Positions 1 to 5,915 of a DNA stretch of 7,119 nt are shown piece after piece; the first letter of the stretch is position 1; each line of letters opens with the position of its first letter. This DNA is from Anaerotignum sp. (lineage in GTDB: Bacteria; Bacillota; Clostridia; Lachnospirales; Anaerotignaceae): positions 1-7,119 of the forward strand of contig JAHHTX010000085.1 of the NCBI GenBank assembly GCA_020024255.1, given 5' to 3'. Made by a program: the position numbers and the translations under genes. The notes under the pieces are model-generated. The model had not been told where the DNA came from. It saw nothing but the letters and a program-made list of their open reading frames with translations, and searched no databases.

Positions 1-3
1 CTA

Positions 4-33
4 TTGACTTTGTAGGTTTTTATAATATATAAT
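4..33 (+). promoter_or_regulatory. Likely sigma-A promoter of the serine dehydratase unit
   Basis: TTGACT at 4-9 matches five of six bases of the -35 consensus, and TATAAT at 28-33 is a perfect -10, with 18 bases between them. The surroundings are very AT-rich. A transcript starting near base 40 would have a leader of about 110 bases before the sdaAB start. A weaker alternative is TTAACA at 63-68 with TATTCT at 87-92. The call rests on consensus match and position only. Confidence 0.68.
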
Positions 34-94
34 TATATTAGTTTAGAATATATAAGAAAAAATTAACAATTTAATAATTTTTGTTCTATTCTTT

Positions 95-124
95 GCCGGA
101 AAATGAAAATATGAATATTCTGGC
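95..124 (+). promoter_or_regulatory. Possible hairpin in the sdaAB leader
   Basis: The arms GCCGGAAAAT (95-104) and ATATTCTGGC (115-124) can pair in RNA over ten positions, with one G-U pair and one A-A mismatch, around a 10-base AT-rich loop. It sits between the likely promoter and the ribosome binding site (GGAGG, 141-145). No run of T follows, so it is not a standard terminator. It could be a protein-binding site, an RNA-stability element or chance; I do not recognise it as a known riboswitch. Confidence 0.35.
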
Positions 125-151
125 AGCAAATTACACAAGAGGAGGTTTTTT

Positions 152-814
152 ATGCTGCAAGCATTTGATATTATTGGCCCAATTATGATTGGACCGTCCA
201 GCTCACACACGGCAGGAGCTGTCCGTATTGGAAAGTATGCACGATCCATTTTGGGCACAAAGCCTGTAAAAGCAAGGATTTGTTTCAGCGGCTCTTTTGC
301 AAAAACCTATAAAGGACATGGTACAGATAAGGCTGTCATTGCTGGTATTCTTGGTATGGAAACGGACGATGCCCGTATCCGAAACAGTCTGGAGATTGCA
401 AAGGAAGAAGGTCTTGTTTTTACCTTTGAGGAGACGGAAATTGATGGTGCACATCCCAACACAGCGGAAATCACATTGATTGATGAAAAAGGAAAGGAAG
501 CTTTGGTTCAGGGGGCATCTGTTGGTGGTGGTAATATCATCATCAATAAAATCAATGGTACAGAGGTAAATATTACAGGGAAATCTGATACATTGGTAAT
601 TCCGCATAAAGATGTACCTGGCATGATTGCGGTTGTCACCAATATCTTGGCGGAAAAAGGAGTCAATATTCATGGTTTTTCTTTATGCAGAGACCGTAAG
701 GGTGGTACTGCGGTGATGACCATTGAAATTGACGGAAACATCAATGAATCTTTGAATGAAGCCATTTTGGAAAATCCGCATATTTTTGCATCTACAATTT
801 TAAAAGCAATTTAA
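152..814 (+). CDS. sdaAB: L-serine dehydratase, iron-sulphur-dependent, beta subunit
   Basis: This is the smaller subunit of the two-chain, oxygen-sensitive [4Fe-4S] L-serine dehydratase, which deaminates L-serine to pyruvate and ammonia in the cytoplasm. The 220 residues are the usual length for split clostridial and Bacillus-type beta subunits. The serine dehydratase beta domain covers about residues 4-130, with GPSSSHT at 14-20, KGHGTD at 54-59, HPNT at 101-104 and GASVGGGNI at 121-129. A C-terminal ACT domain covers about 147-220, beginning with the VIPHKDVPG stretch at 149-157; such domains usually bind amino acids or mediate subunit contact. The start is well supported: AGAGGAGG ends six bases before the ATG, and GPSSSHT lies close to the N-terminus as expected. 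The gene is followed after 15 bases by sdaAA, so the two subunits are almost certainly made from one message. The family match is clear; the preference for serine is inferred from the family. Confidence 0.96.
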   Translation: MLQAFDIIGPIMIGPSSSHTAGAVRIGKYARSILGTKPVKARICFSGSFAKTYKGHGTDKAVIAGILGMETDDARIRNSLEIAKEEGLVFTFEETEIDGAHPNTAEITLIDEKGKEALVQGASVGGGNIIINKINGTEVNITGKSDTLVIPHKDVPGMIAVVTNILAEKGVNIHGFSLCRDRKGGTAVMTIEIDGNINESLNEAILENPHIFASTILKAI

Positions 815-829
815 GAAAGGAGAAACAGT

Positions 830-1711
830 ATGTTTCAATATAATTCTTTAGCAGAATTGGTTGCGGCAGCAGAACAAGCAGAGAAGCCCCTTTCTGAAAT
901 CGTTTTGCAGGAACAGGCAGAGGCGGCAGAAAATACACCGGAAGCGATGTATGAAACTATGGCACGGGCTTTTCAGGTTATGCAAGAATCCGTACAAGAT
1001 GGACTTGACCCCAATAAGCGTTCTGCAAGCGGTTTGACAGGCGGCGATGCTTTTAAAATGAAGCGTGCCGTGGAGGAAGGCAAAAATATCTGCGGTAAAA
1101 TATTTGGTACTGCTATGGCGAAGGCACTGGCAGTTTCCCAGACAAATGCCTGCATGGGACGCATTGTGGCAGCACCTACGGCAGGAAGCTGTGGGATTCT
1201 TCCTGCGGCACTTCTGACTATTGCAGAAGAAAGAAATATCGAAGAAAAAACAGTTGTGATGTCTTTGTTCACAGCATCTGCTGTAGGTATGGTTATTGCA
1301 AATAATGCAAGCATTGCCGGAGCGGAAGGCGGCTGTCAGGCAGAGTGCGGTGCAGCAAGTGCTATGGCGGCAGCAGCTCTTGTAGAACTTTGCGGTGGTA
1401 CACCGAAAATGAGTGAACATGCTTGTGCTATAGCACTGAAAAATATTTTGGGGCTTGTTTGTGACCCCGTAGCAGGGCTTGTGGAAATTCCTTGTATTAA
1501 GAGAAATGCCGCAGGCGTGGCAAATGCTTTTGTGGCAGCTGAACTTGCACTTGCAGGCATTGAAAGTGCAATTCCTGCTGACGAAGTTATTGTTGCCATG
1601 AAAAAAATCGGAGATGCTATGTCAAACTCACTGAAAGAGACAGCTGAGGGAGGACTTGCAGTTACACCAACAGGTAAAAAACTTTGTGAAAAAGTATTTG
1701 GCTGCCGTTGA
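830..1711 (+). CDS. sdaAA: L-serine dehydratase, iron-sulphur-dependent, alpha subunit
   Basis: This is the catalytic subunit that carries the [4Fe-4S] cluster and, with SdaAB, converts L-serine to pyruvate and ammonia. It has 293 residues, typical for a split alpha subunit. Visible family motifs are SASGLTGGD at 65-73 and APTAGSCGI at 115-123. The likely cluster ligands are Cys169 (GGCQ), Cys211 (CDPVAGLVEIPC) and Cys222; their spacings of 42 and 11 residues agree with the three ligands I recall for the Legionella type 2 enzyme. The chain ends Gly-Cys-Arg, placing Cys292 next to last, where the Legionella enzyme has a tail cysteine that reaches into the active site. AAAGGAG lies seven bases before the ATG. 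The gene is 15 bases downstream of sdaAB and 119 bases upstream of sstT. The enzyme would be expected to lose activity in air through cluster damage, which fits an anaerobe. Confidence 0.96.
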   Translation: MFQYNSLAELVAAAEQAEKPLSEIVLQEQAEAAENTPEAMYETMARAFQVMQESVQDGLDPNKRSASGLTGGDAFKMKRAVEEGKNICGKIFGTAMAKALAVSQTNACMGRIVAAPTAGSCGILPAALLTIAEERNIEEKTVVMSLFTASAVGMVIANNASIAGAEGGCQAECGAASAMAAAALVELCGGTPKMSEHACAIALKNILGLVCDPVAGLVEIPCIKRNAAGVANAFVAAELALAGIESAIPADEVIVAMKKIGDAMSNSLKETAEGGLAVTPTGKKLCEKVFGCR

Positions 1712-1764
1712 TTTTGTTGCAGCTGCCATACTTCTATATATTTATATATTTCATACTTTTTCTT

Positions 1765-1792
1765 TTGAAATTTTCGTATACAACCGTATGTT
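1765..1792 (+). promoter_or_regulatory. Weak candidate promoter ahead of sstT
   Basis: TTGAAA at 1765-1770 and TATGTT at 1787-1792, 16 bases apart, match five and four of six sigma-A consensus bases. They lie in the AT-rich gap between sdaAA and sstT. No terminator separates the two genes, so read-through from the sda promoter may be the main source of sstT transcript, with this as a possible internal promoter. In DNA this AT-rich, chance matches are common. Confidence 0.25.
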
Positions 1793-1830
1793 TCATTATC
1801 TGAAAATCAAAGAAAATAGGAGACGGAATC

Positions 1831-3054
1831 ATGAATCTTTTTGAAAAATGGAATAGCATTAGCTTAGTAAAACGAATTATCGGTGGTTTAATCATCGGTG
1901 CTATCTTGGGTGCAACTGTTCCCAAGATTACAGCAATCGGTATTCTGGGCGAACTTTTTGTAAATGCCCTAAAAGCTGTTGCTCCCGTTCTGGTATTTTT
2001 CCTGGTTATGGGTGCATTGGCTAACAATAAAGAAGGTGGCAGTGCAAACATGGGTCGAGTTGTTGCTCTGTACCTGATTGGTACGTTTGCATCTGCTGTA
2101 GTAGCAGTTATTGCATCTTTCTTGTTCCCTGTAGAACTGATTTTGCCTGAAGCAGCAGAAGCAGCAGCACCTGCCCCTGGCGGTATCAGCGAAGTCATGA
2201 AAACACTTCTGCTGAATGTAGTATCCAATCCCATCGGTTCTATTGTAAACGGAAACTATATTGGTATTTTGGCTTGGGCAGTTATTTTCGGTCTGGCTTT
2301 GAAACCTGCTTCCGAAGCAACAAAGAAGGGAATCAACGACTTTGCAGAAGCTATTTCCCAAGCTGTTAGATGGGTAATCAGCTTTGCACCTTTTGGTATT
2401 ATGGGTCTGGTATTTACCACAGTATCTCAGAACGGTCTGGGTATTTTTGCTACATATGGTCGTCTGATTGCGATTTTGGTAGGTTCTATGGCAGTAATTG
2501 CATTCATTGTAAATCCCATTATTGTATTTACGCAGATTAAACAGAATCCATTCCCATTGGTATTCAAATGTCTAAAAGACTCTTTTATTACTGCATTTTT
2601 CACAAGAAGCTCTGCGGCAAACATTCCTGTCAACATGGAACTTTGTGAAGAATTAGGGTTGAATGAAGATAATTACTCTGTTTCCATCCCTTTGGGTGCA
2701 ACAATTAACATGGGTGGTGCAGCGATTACAATTACAATTATGACATTGGCTACTGTATATACATTGGGCATTCCTGTAGATATGCCTACAGCAGTCTTGC
2801 TGAGTGTAATTGCAGCAATTTCGGCTTGTGGTGCTTCCGGTGTTGCCGGCGGATCTTTGCTGTTGATTCCTCTGGCTTGCTCTTTGTTTGGTATTTCCAG
2901 CGATGTGGCAATGCAGGTTGTTGGTGTAGGTTTCATTATCGGTGTTATTCAGGACTCTTGCGAAACAGGTCTGAATTCTTCTACAGACGTACTGTTTACT
3001 GCAGCAGCAGAATTTCATCATTGGAAAAAAGAGGGGAAACCCATTAAATGGTAA
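1831..3054 (+). CDS. sstT: Serine/threonine:sodium symporter SstT
   Basis: This inner-membrane transporter of the dicarboxylate/amino acid:cation symporter (SDF) family imports serine and threonine with sodium ions. The 407 residues are close to the length of E. coli SstT. The sequence is strongly hydrophobic throughout and carries the SstT-type signatures: [19 protein letters not shown] from 258, the NMGG substrate/sodium-site motif at 293-296 (NMAG in many relatives), the [10 protein letters not shown] re-entrant loop near 332-341, and [13 protein letters not shown] at 374-386. These match SstT more specifically than the glutamate or C4-dicarboxylate branches. AGGAG at 1818-1822 lies eight bases before the ATG. 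It follows the two serine dehydratase genes and precedes a strong terminator, so the context supports a role in feeding serine to the dehydratase. Threonine transport is known for the family but not shown here. Confidence 0.95.
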   Translation: MNLFEKWNSISLVKRIIGGLIIGAILGATVPKITAIGILGELFVNALKAVAPVLVFFLVMGALANNKEGGSANMGRVVALYLIGTFASAVVAVIASFLFPVELILPEAAEAAAPAPGGISEVMKTLLLNVVSNPIGSIVNGNYIGILAWAVIFGLALKPASEATKKGINDFAEAISQAVRWVISFAPFGIMGLVFTTVSQNGLGIFATYGRLIAILVGSMAVIAFIVNPIIVFTQIKQNPFPLVFKCLKDSFITAFFTRSSAANIPVNMELCEELGLNEDNYSVSIPLGATINMGGAAITITIMTLATVYTLGIPVDMPTAVLLSVIAAISACGASGVAGGSLLLIPLACSLFGISSDVAMQVVGVGFIIGVIQDSCETGLNSSTDVLFTAAAEFHHWKKEGKPIKW

Positions 3055-3110
3055 TATATTACCACGTTTGATCATACTTCGATACTGAATATTACGGTTG
3101 TGCGAAAGCA

Positions 3111-3137
3111 CCCCATCCCTTGTGGATGGGGTTTTTT
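3111..3137 (+). terminator. Intrinsic terminator of the sdaAB-sdaAA-sstT unit
   Basis: A perfect 8-bp GC-rich stem, CCCCATCC (3111-3118) with GGATGGGG (3124-3131), closes a 5-base loop and is followed directly by six T. It lies 57 bases after the sstT stop. A small separate hairpin, GTGC-GAAA-GCAC at 3100-3111, abuts it on the 5' side and shares one C. Confidence 0.93.
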
Positions 3138-3164
3138 ATCTTTGCGATTTTCTGAAGGGAGTAC

Positions 3165-3193
3165 TTGTATTTTGCTGCATAATTCTTTATAAT
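3165..3193 (+). promoter_or_regulatory. Likely sigma-A promoter of the DUF402-radC-pspC-trpS unit
   Basis: TATAAT at 3188-3193 is a perfect -10 box; TTGTAT at 3165-3170, 17 bases upstream, matches the first three -35 bases only. It lies just after the sstT terminator and before the first gene of the next unit, which is where a promoter is needed. Transcription would start near 3200, leaving a leader of about 60 bases. Confidence 0.6.
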
Positions 3194-3245
3194 AAAAAAG
3201 TATCTTGTATTGGTAAGAGGAACATTGAAAAATGAAAATAAAGAG

Positions 3246-3251
3246 AAGGAG
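3246..3251 (+). promoter_or_regulatory. Ribosome binding site that sets the DUF402 gene start
   Basis: AAGGAG ends nine bases before the ATG at 3261 and touches the in-frame ATG at 3252. This rules out 3252 as the start and makes the ATG at 3210, which has no good binding site, unlikely. Confidence 0.75.
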
Positions 3252-3260
3252 ATGACTGCA

Positions 3261-3731
3261 ATGTGTTCGCCAAAGCTGTACAGAAAACGATTTATTCCAA
3301 TGGAAACACTGGAGTTGAAAGATGATGTTTTGGTTTATGAGGATTCAGACATTTTGATTACAAAATGGAATGTTTTTCGTCCAAAGGCAGCGTTCAGTCA
3401 TGGTATTTCCTGCTATTTTCTAAAAGAAGGATATAAAGTTAGCAAGTTTTTGAATGATGCAGAGGAATTGGTTTACTATTATTGTGATATCATAGAAACG
3501 ACGAAGGAAGAAAATAGCTATATATTTACAGATCTTTTGGCAGATGTCATCATATACCCCAACGGGTTTGTAAAAGTAGTGGATTTGGCAGAATTGGCAG
3601 ATGCAAGAGATGAGGGACTGATTATAGAAGATGTGGTAAAAACGGCATTACGTCGTTTGGAAAGCCTTCTTACCATTATCTACGACGGCAAACTGTCCGT
3701 ATTAACAAAGCATTTGGAAATTGAGGGATAA
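3261..3731 (+). CDS. DUF402 family protein
   Basis: This 156-residue cytoplasmic protein belongs to the DUF402 (FomD-like barrel) family. Some characterised members are metal-dependent nucleoside di- or triphosphatases, so a phosphohydrolase role is possible but not established for this protein. The family pattern is visible: KLYRKRFIP at 5-13, ITKWN at 33-37, HGISCYFL at 47-54, YYYCDI at 72-77, and TDLLADVIIYPNGFVKVVDLAEL from 90 to 112. Asp76, Asp95, Asp108 and Glu111 are the acidic positions I would expect to bind metal. The start at 3261 is chosen because AAGGAG lies nine bases upstream; an upstream in-frame ATG at 3210 would add 17 residues, MVRGTLKNENKEKEMTA, that do not look like family sequence. 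It is the first gene of its unit and ends two bases before the RadC-family start, with that gene's binding site inside its last codons, which suggests coupled translation. Confidence 0.87.
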   Translation: MCSPKLYRKRFIPMETLELKDDVLVYEDSDILITKWNVFRPKAAFSHGISCYFLKEGYKVSKFLNDAEELVYYYCDIIETTKEENSYIFTDLLADVIIYPNGFVKVVDLAELADARDEGLIIEDVVKTALRRLESLLTIIYDGKLSVLTKHLEIEG

Positions 3732-3733
3732 AT

Positions 3734-4417
3734 ATGGGGGAGGAAAATCTCCATAAAGGGCATCGAGAGCGGATGCGAAAACGATTTTTAACAGAAGGCG
3801 GAGAAGGTTTTGCTGACCATGAGCTTTTGGAAATGCTGTTGTTTAGTGCAGTACCTCGTGGTGATACCAATACACTGGCACATAGAATGATTCGGGAATT
3901 TGGTTCTTTAAATATGCTTTTGGAATCCGATGCAGTTGAAATTTCCCGCAGATGTGGTGTCAAAGAAAGTACAGCAATTTTGATTTGTCTGCAAATGGAA
4001 TTGATGCGCAGATATAAGCAGGCACAATGGAAAAATCTTGTGGCAATAGACTCTGTGCAAAAAGCTGGTGCATACGCTGTGGATTTATTGGGAGACTATC
4101 ACTATGAACGGTTTTATGTACTCTGTTTGGACAGTCAAAGACGTGTTATCCATTGTTCTTTGATTTCGGAAGGAACGGTCAGCGAAGCTTTGGTACATCC
4201 CAGAATGGTTGTGGAAGCAGCATTAAAATATCGGGCAGCATCTGTCATATTGATGCACAACCATCCCGGTGGCTGTAACAAACCTTCTTTTGCAGATGTA
4301 GAGTTGACAACAAGACTGCGGAAAGTGTTGCAGGAAATTGATATAGAGGTGGCTGACCATATTATAGTTGCAGAAAATAAATTTTTTAGTTTTTTGAGTC
4401 ATGATTATTTAAAATAA
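3734..4417 (+). CDS. radC: RadC-family JAMM/MPN+ domain protein
   Basis: The protein has 227 residues, the usual length for the RadC (UPF0758) family. An N-terminal helix-hairpin-helix-like region covers about residues 1-100, and a JAMM/MPN+ metalloprotease-fold domain covers about 105-227. The zinc motif is complete: His175 and His177 in HNHPGG, Asp188 in PSFAD, and Glu146 in the SEGTVSEAL stretch as the likely catalytic acid. The name comes from an old E. coli repair mutant that was later attributed to another gene, so 'DNA repair protein' should not be taken as shown; the true substrate is unknown. The start follows the DUF402 stop by two bases, with GAGGGA at 3724-3728 serving as a modest binding site inside the upstream gene. 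An N-terminus running LHKGHRERMRKRF is typical of clostridial members. The intact zinc site suggests an active enzyme. Confidence 0.93.
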   Translation: MGEENLHKGHRERMRKRFLTEGGEGFADHELLEMLLFSAVPRGDTNTLAHRMIREFGSLNMLLESDAVEISRRCGVKESTAILICLQMELMRRYKQAQWKNLVAIDSVQKAGAYAVDLLGDYHYERFYVLCLDSQRRVIHCSLISEGTVSEALVHPRMVVEAALKYRAASVILMHNHPGGCNKPSFADVELTTRLRKVLQEIDIEVADHIIVAENKFFSFLSHDYLK

Positions 4418-4435
4418 AAAAGGAGATGTATGATA

Positions 4436-4657
4436 ATGAAGAAATTATATCGTTCCAATTCAGATATAAAAATATCTGGAGTTTGCGGTGGTATAGCGGA
4501 ATATTTTTCTATTGATTCAACATTGATTCGCCTTGTATGGGTTTTTGTCAGCCTGTGTACAGGTGGGTTGACAGGACTGTTTGGCTATTTAATTTGTGCA
4601 TTTGTTATTCCTGTAGACAGCGGATATATTGATGCAGAATATAAAGAAAAGAAATAA
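4436..4657 (+). CDS. Small PspC-domain membrane protein
   Basis: This 73-residue protein consists of little more than one PspC domain. KKLYRS at 2-7, the ISGVCGGIAEYF stretch at 13-24 and IRLVWV at 31-36 are hallmarks of the family, followed by a hydrophobic, glycine-rich segment from about 30 to 58 that should span the membrane, and a short charged tail. In enterobacteria PspC helps regulate the phage-shock response; stand-alone small forms in Firmicutes are common and mostly uncharacterised, so I give no gene symbol. Two starts are possible: ATG at 4430, four bases after AGGAG (4421-4425), and ATG at 4436, ten bases after it. I choose 4436 because the protein then begins MKKLYRS like many relatives; using 4430 would add only Met-Ile. 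It lies between the RadC-family gene and trpS, with gaps of 18 and 26 bases, and is probably cotranscribed with both. Confidence 0.88.
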   Translation: MKKLYRSNSDIKISGVCGGIAEYFSIDSTLIRLVWVFVSLCTGGLTGLFGYLICAFVIPVDSGYIDAEYKEKK

Positions 4658-4683
4658 AAATTGGAGAGAGGAAGGAAACAGCA

Positions 4684-5685
4684 ATGGAAGAAAAAAAGAG
4701 AATATTCAGTGGTATGCAGCCTTCGGGCATGATTACTTTGGGCAACTATTTGGGTGCCATGAAAAATTGGACGGCTTTACAGAATGATTATGATTGCTTG
4801 TACTGCATTGTGGATATGCACGCCATTACTGTTAGACAAGACCCTGTAAAGCTGCGGAAACAGGCAAAAGACCTCTTGACACAATATTTGGCTGTAGGTC
4901 TTGACCCAGAAAAAAATACCATTTATTATCAGTCCCATGTTTCCCAGCACGCAGAACTTGGCTGGATTTTGAACTGTTATACTTATATGGGTGAAATGAA
5001 CCGTATGACACAGTTTAAGGATAAGGCTGCAAAACACGCAGATAATATCAATACAGGGCTGTATACATACCCTGTCCTGATGGCAGCAGATATCCTGTTG
5101 TACCAGACAGATTTGGTTCCTGTTGGGGAAGACCAGAGACAGCATTTGGAAATTACAAGGGATATTGCAGGCAGATTTAACACCATTTACGGGGATACTT
5201 TCAAAATTCCTGAAGCCTATATTGGCAAAGTGGGTGCAAGGGTTATGGCATTGCAGGAGCCTACAAAGAAAATGTCTAAATCTGATGAAAACAAAAACAA
5301 TACCATTATATTGATGGATGAACCTGCTGTAATTATGAATAAAATTAAACGTGCCGTGACAGACTCTGAAGATGAAGTTCGTTTTAGTGAAGACAAACCG
5401 GGAATTTCCAATTTGTTAGGTATTTACAGTGCTTGTACAGGTAAGACTATTGCTGAGGCAGAAAAAGAATTTGCCGGAGCAGGCTACGGCACTTTTAAGA
5501 CTGCTGTAGGAGAGGCTGTTGTAGCCAATTTGGAACCCATTCAGCAAAGGGTAAGAGATTTGGAAAAGAATAAAGACTACCTAGATGAAGTCATTAAGAA
5601 AGGTGCAGAACGTGCAAGCAAACTTGCAGAACGTACTTTGTCAAAAGTACAGAAACGAGTTGGTTTTCTGCCGAAAGTTCGCTAA
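4684..5685 (+). CDS. trpS: Tryptophanyl-tRNA synthetase
   Basis: This cytoplasmic class I aminoacyl-tRNA synthetase joins tryptophan to its tRNA using ATP. It has 333 residues, close to the roughly 330 usual for bacterial TrpRS. The HIGH-equivalent is TLGN at 18-21 within QPSGMITLGNYLGA, and the KMSKS loop is intact at 196-200. Other typical segments are MNRMTQFKDK near 105 and VGEDQRQHLEITRDIA near 146-161. Purine-rich GGAGAGAGGAAGGA (4663-4676) gives a good binding site with AAGGA seven bases before the ATG. Only 26 bases separate it from the PspC-domain gene, so it should be read from the promoter near 3165 or from an unseen internal promoter, and there is no room for a T-box leader. A strong terminator follows 21 bases after the stop. 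I see no damage or missing key residue. Confidence 0.97.
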   Translation: MEEKKRIFSGMQPSGMITLGNYLGAMKNWTALQNDYDCLYCIVDMHAITVRQDPVKLRKQAKDLLTQYLAVGLDPEKNTIYYQSHVSQHAELGWILNCYTYMGEMNRMTQFKDKAAKHADNINTGLYTYPVLMAADILLYQTDLVPVGEDQRQHLEITRDIAGRFNTIYGDTFKIPEAYIGKVGARVMALQEPTKKMSKSDENKNNTIILMDEPAVIMNKIKRAVTDSEDEVRFSEDKPGISNLLGIYSACTGKTIAEAEKEFAGAGYGTFKTAVGEAVVANLEPIQQRVRDLEKNKDYLDEVIKKGAERASKLAERTLSKVQKRVGFLPKVR

Positions 5686-5706
5686 GAATAAATAAAATAC
5701 AGAGCT

Positions 5707-5739
5707 AAAACGGACAGTACAGAGATTCTGTCCGTTTTT
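5707..5739 (+). terminator. Intrinsic terminator after trpS
   Basis: A perfect 11-bp inverted repeat, AAAACGGACAG (5707-5717) and CTGTCCGTTTT (5728-5738), surrounds a 10-base loop and runs into five T, with a second run of T after two A. The A-rich left arm could also allow some function in the reverse direction. It separates the trpS unit from spoIVB. Confidence 0.92.
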
Positions 5740-5831
5740 AATTTTTGGTATTTTTTGGAAGATAACCAAAGGTTCCCGTATGAAAAAAACATTGCTGTTT
5801 TGGGGATTTCCTTTTTTCGGTAACATTGGTC

Positions 5832-5861
5832 TGTATATCTCTTTTTCCTTTGGTCAAATTA
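5832..5861 (+). promoter_or_regulatory. Candidate forespore (sigma-G or sigma-F) promoter for spoIVB
   Basis: TGTATA at 5832-5837 and CAAATTA at 5855-5861, 17 bases apart, resemble the sigma-G pattern (roughly GMATR and CATNMTA) with one mismatch in the first box and two in the second. In Bacillus subtilis spoIVB is transcribed in the forespore by sigma-F and sigma-G, so such a promoter is expected here. A start near 5870 would leave a leader of about 45 bases. The match is imperfect and the region is T-rich. I see nothing else supportable between 5740 and 5902. Confidence 0.3.
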
Positions 5862-5902
5862 AAAAAAGAAACAGTTTTGTTTCAAAAAAATATGACAGGA
5901 GT

Positions 5903-5908
5903 GGAGGT
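5903..5908 (+). promoter_or_regulatory. Ribosome binding site bearing on the spoIVB start
   Basis: GGAGGT is a strong Shine-Dalgarno match. Counting from GGAGG (5903-5907), it lies eight bases before the TTG at 5916 and only four before the ATG at 5912. The spacing favours TTG. A second, weaker AGGAG at 5897-5901 is ten bases before the ATG, so the ATG is not fully excluded. Confidence 0.65.
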
Positions 5909-5915
5909 CTTATGA

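Noticed and set aside
1699..1727. GCTGC...GCAGC repeat at the end of sdaAA as a terminator
   Set aside because: The stem is only 5 bp with a 13-base loop and no run of T follows, so it would not be expected to stop transcription before sstT.
3096..3137. GTGC-GAAA-GCAC hairpin next to the sstT terminator as an antiterminator or riboswitch
   Set aside because: The stem is 4 bp and shares only one base with the terminator stem, so it does not really compete with it; it lies after the stop codon and before no gene it could control.
4430..4435. Start of the PspC-domain gene at ATG 4430
   Set aside because: Possible, but it is only four bases from AGGAG and adds just Met-Ile before the usual MKKLYRS beginning; 4436 is preferred, without certainty.
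5765..5854. Inverted repeat ACCAAAGG (5765-5772) and CCTTTGGT (5847-5854)
   Set aside because: Only 8 bp, separated by 74 bases, with no extension and no second copy noticed in the window; compatible with chance in a T-rich spacer.
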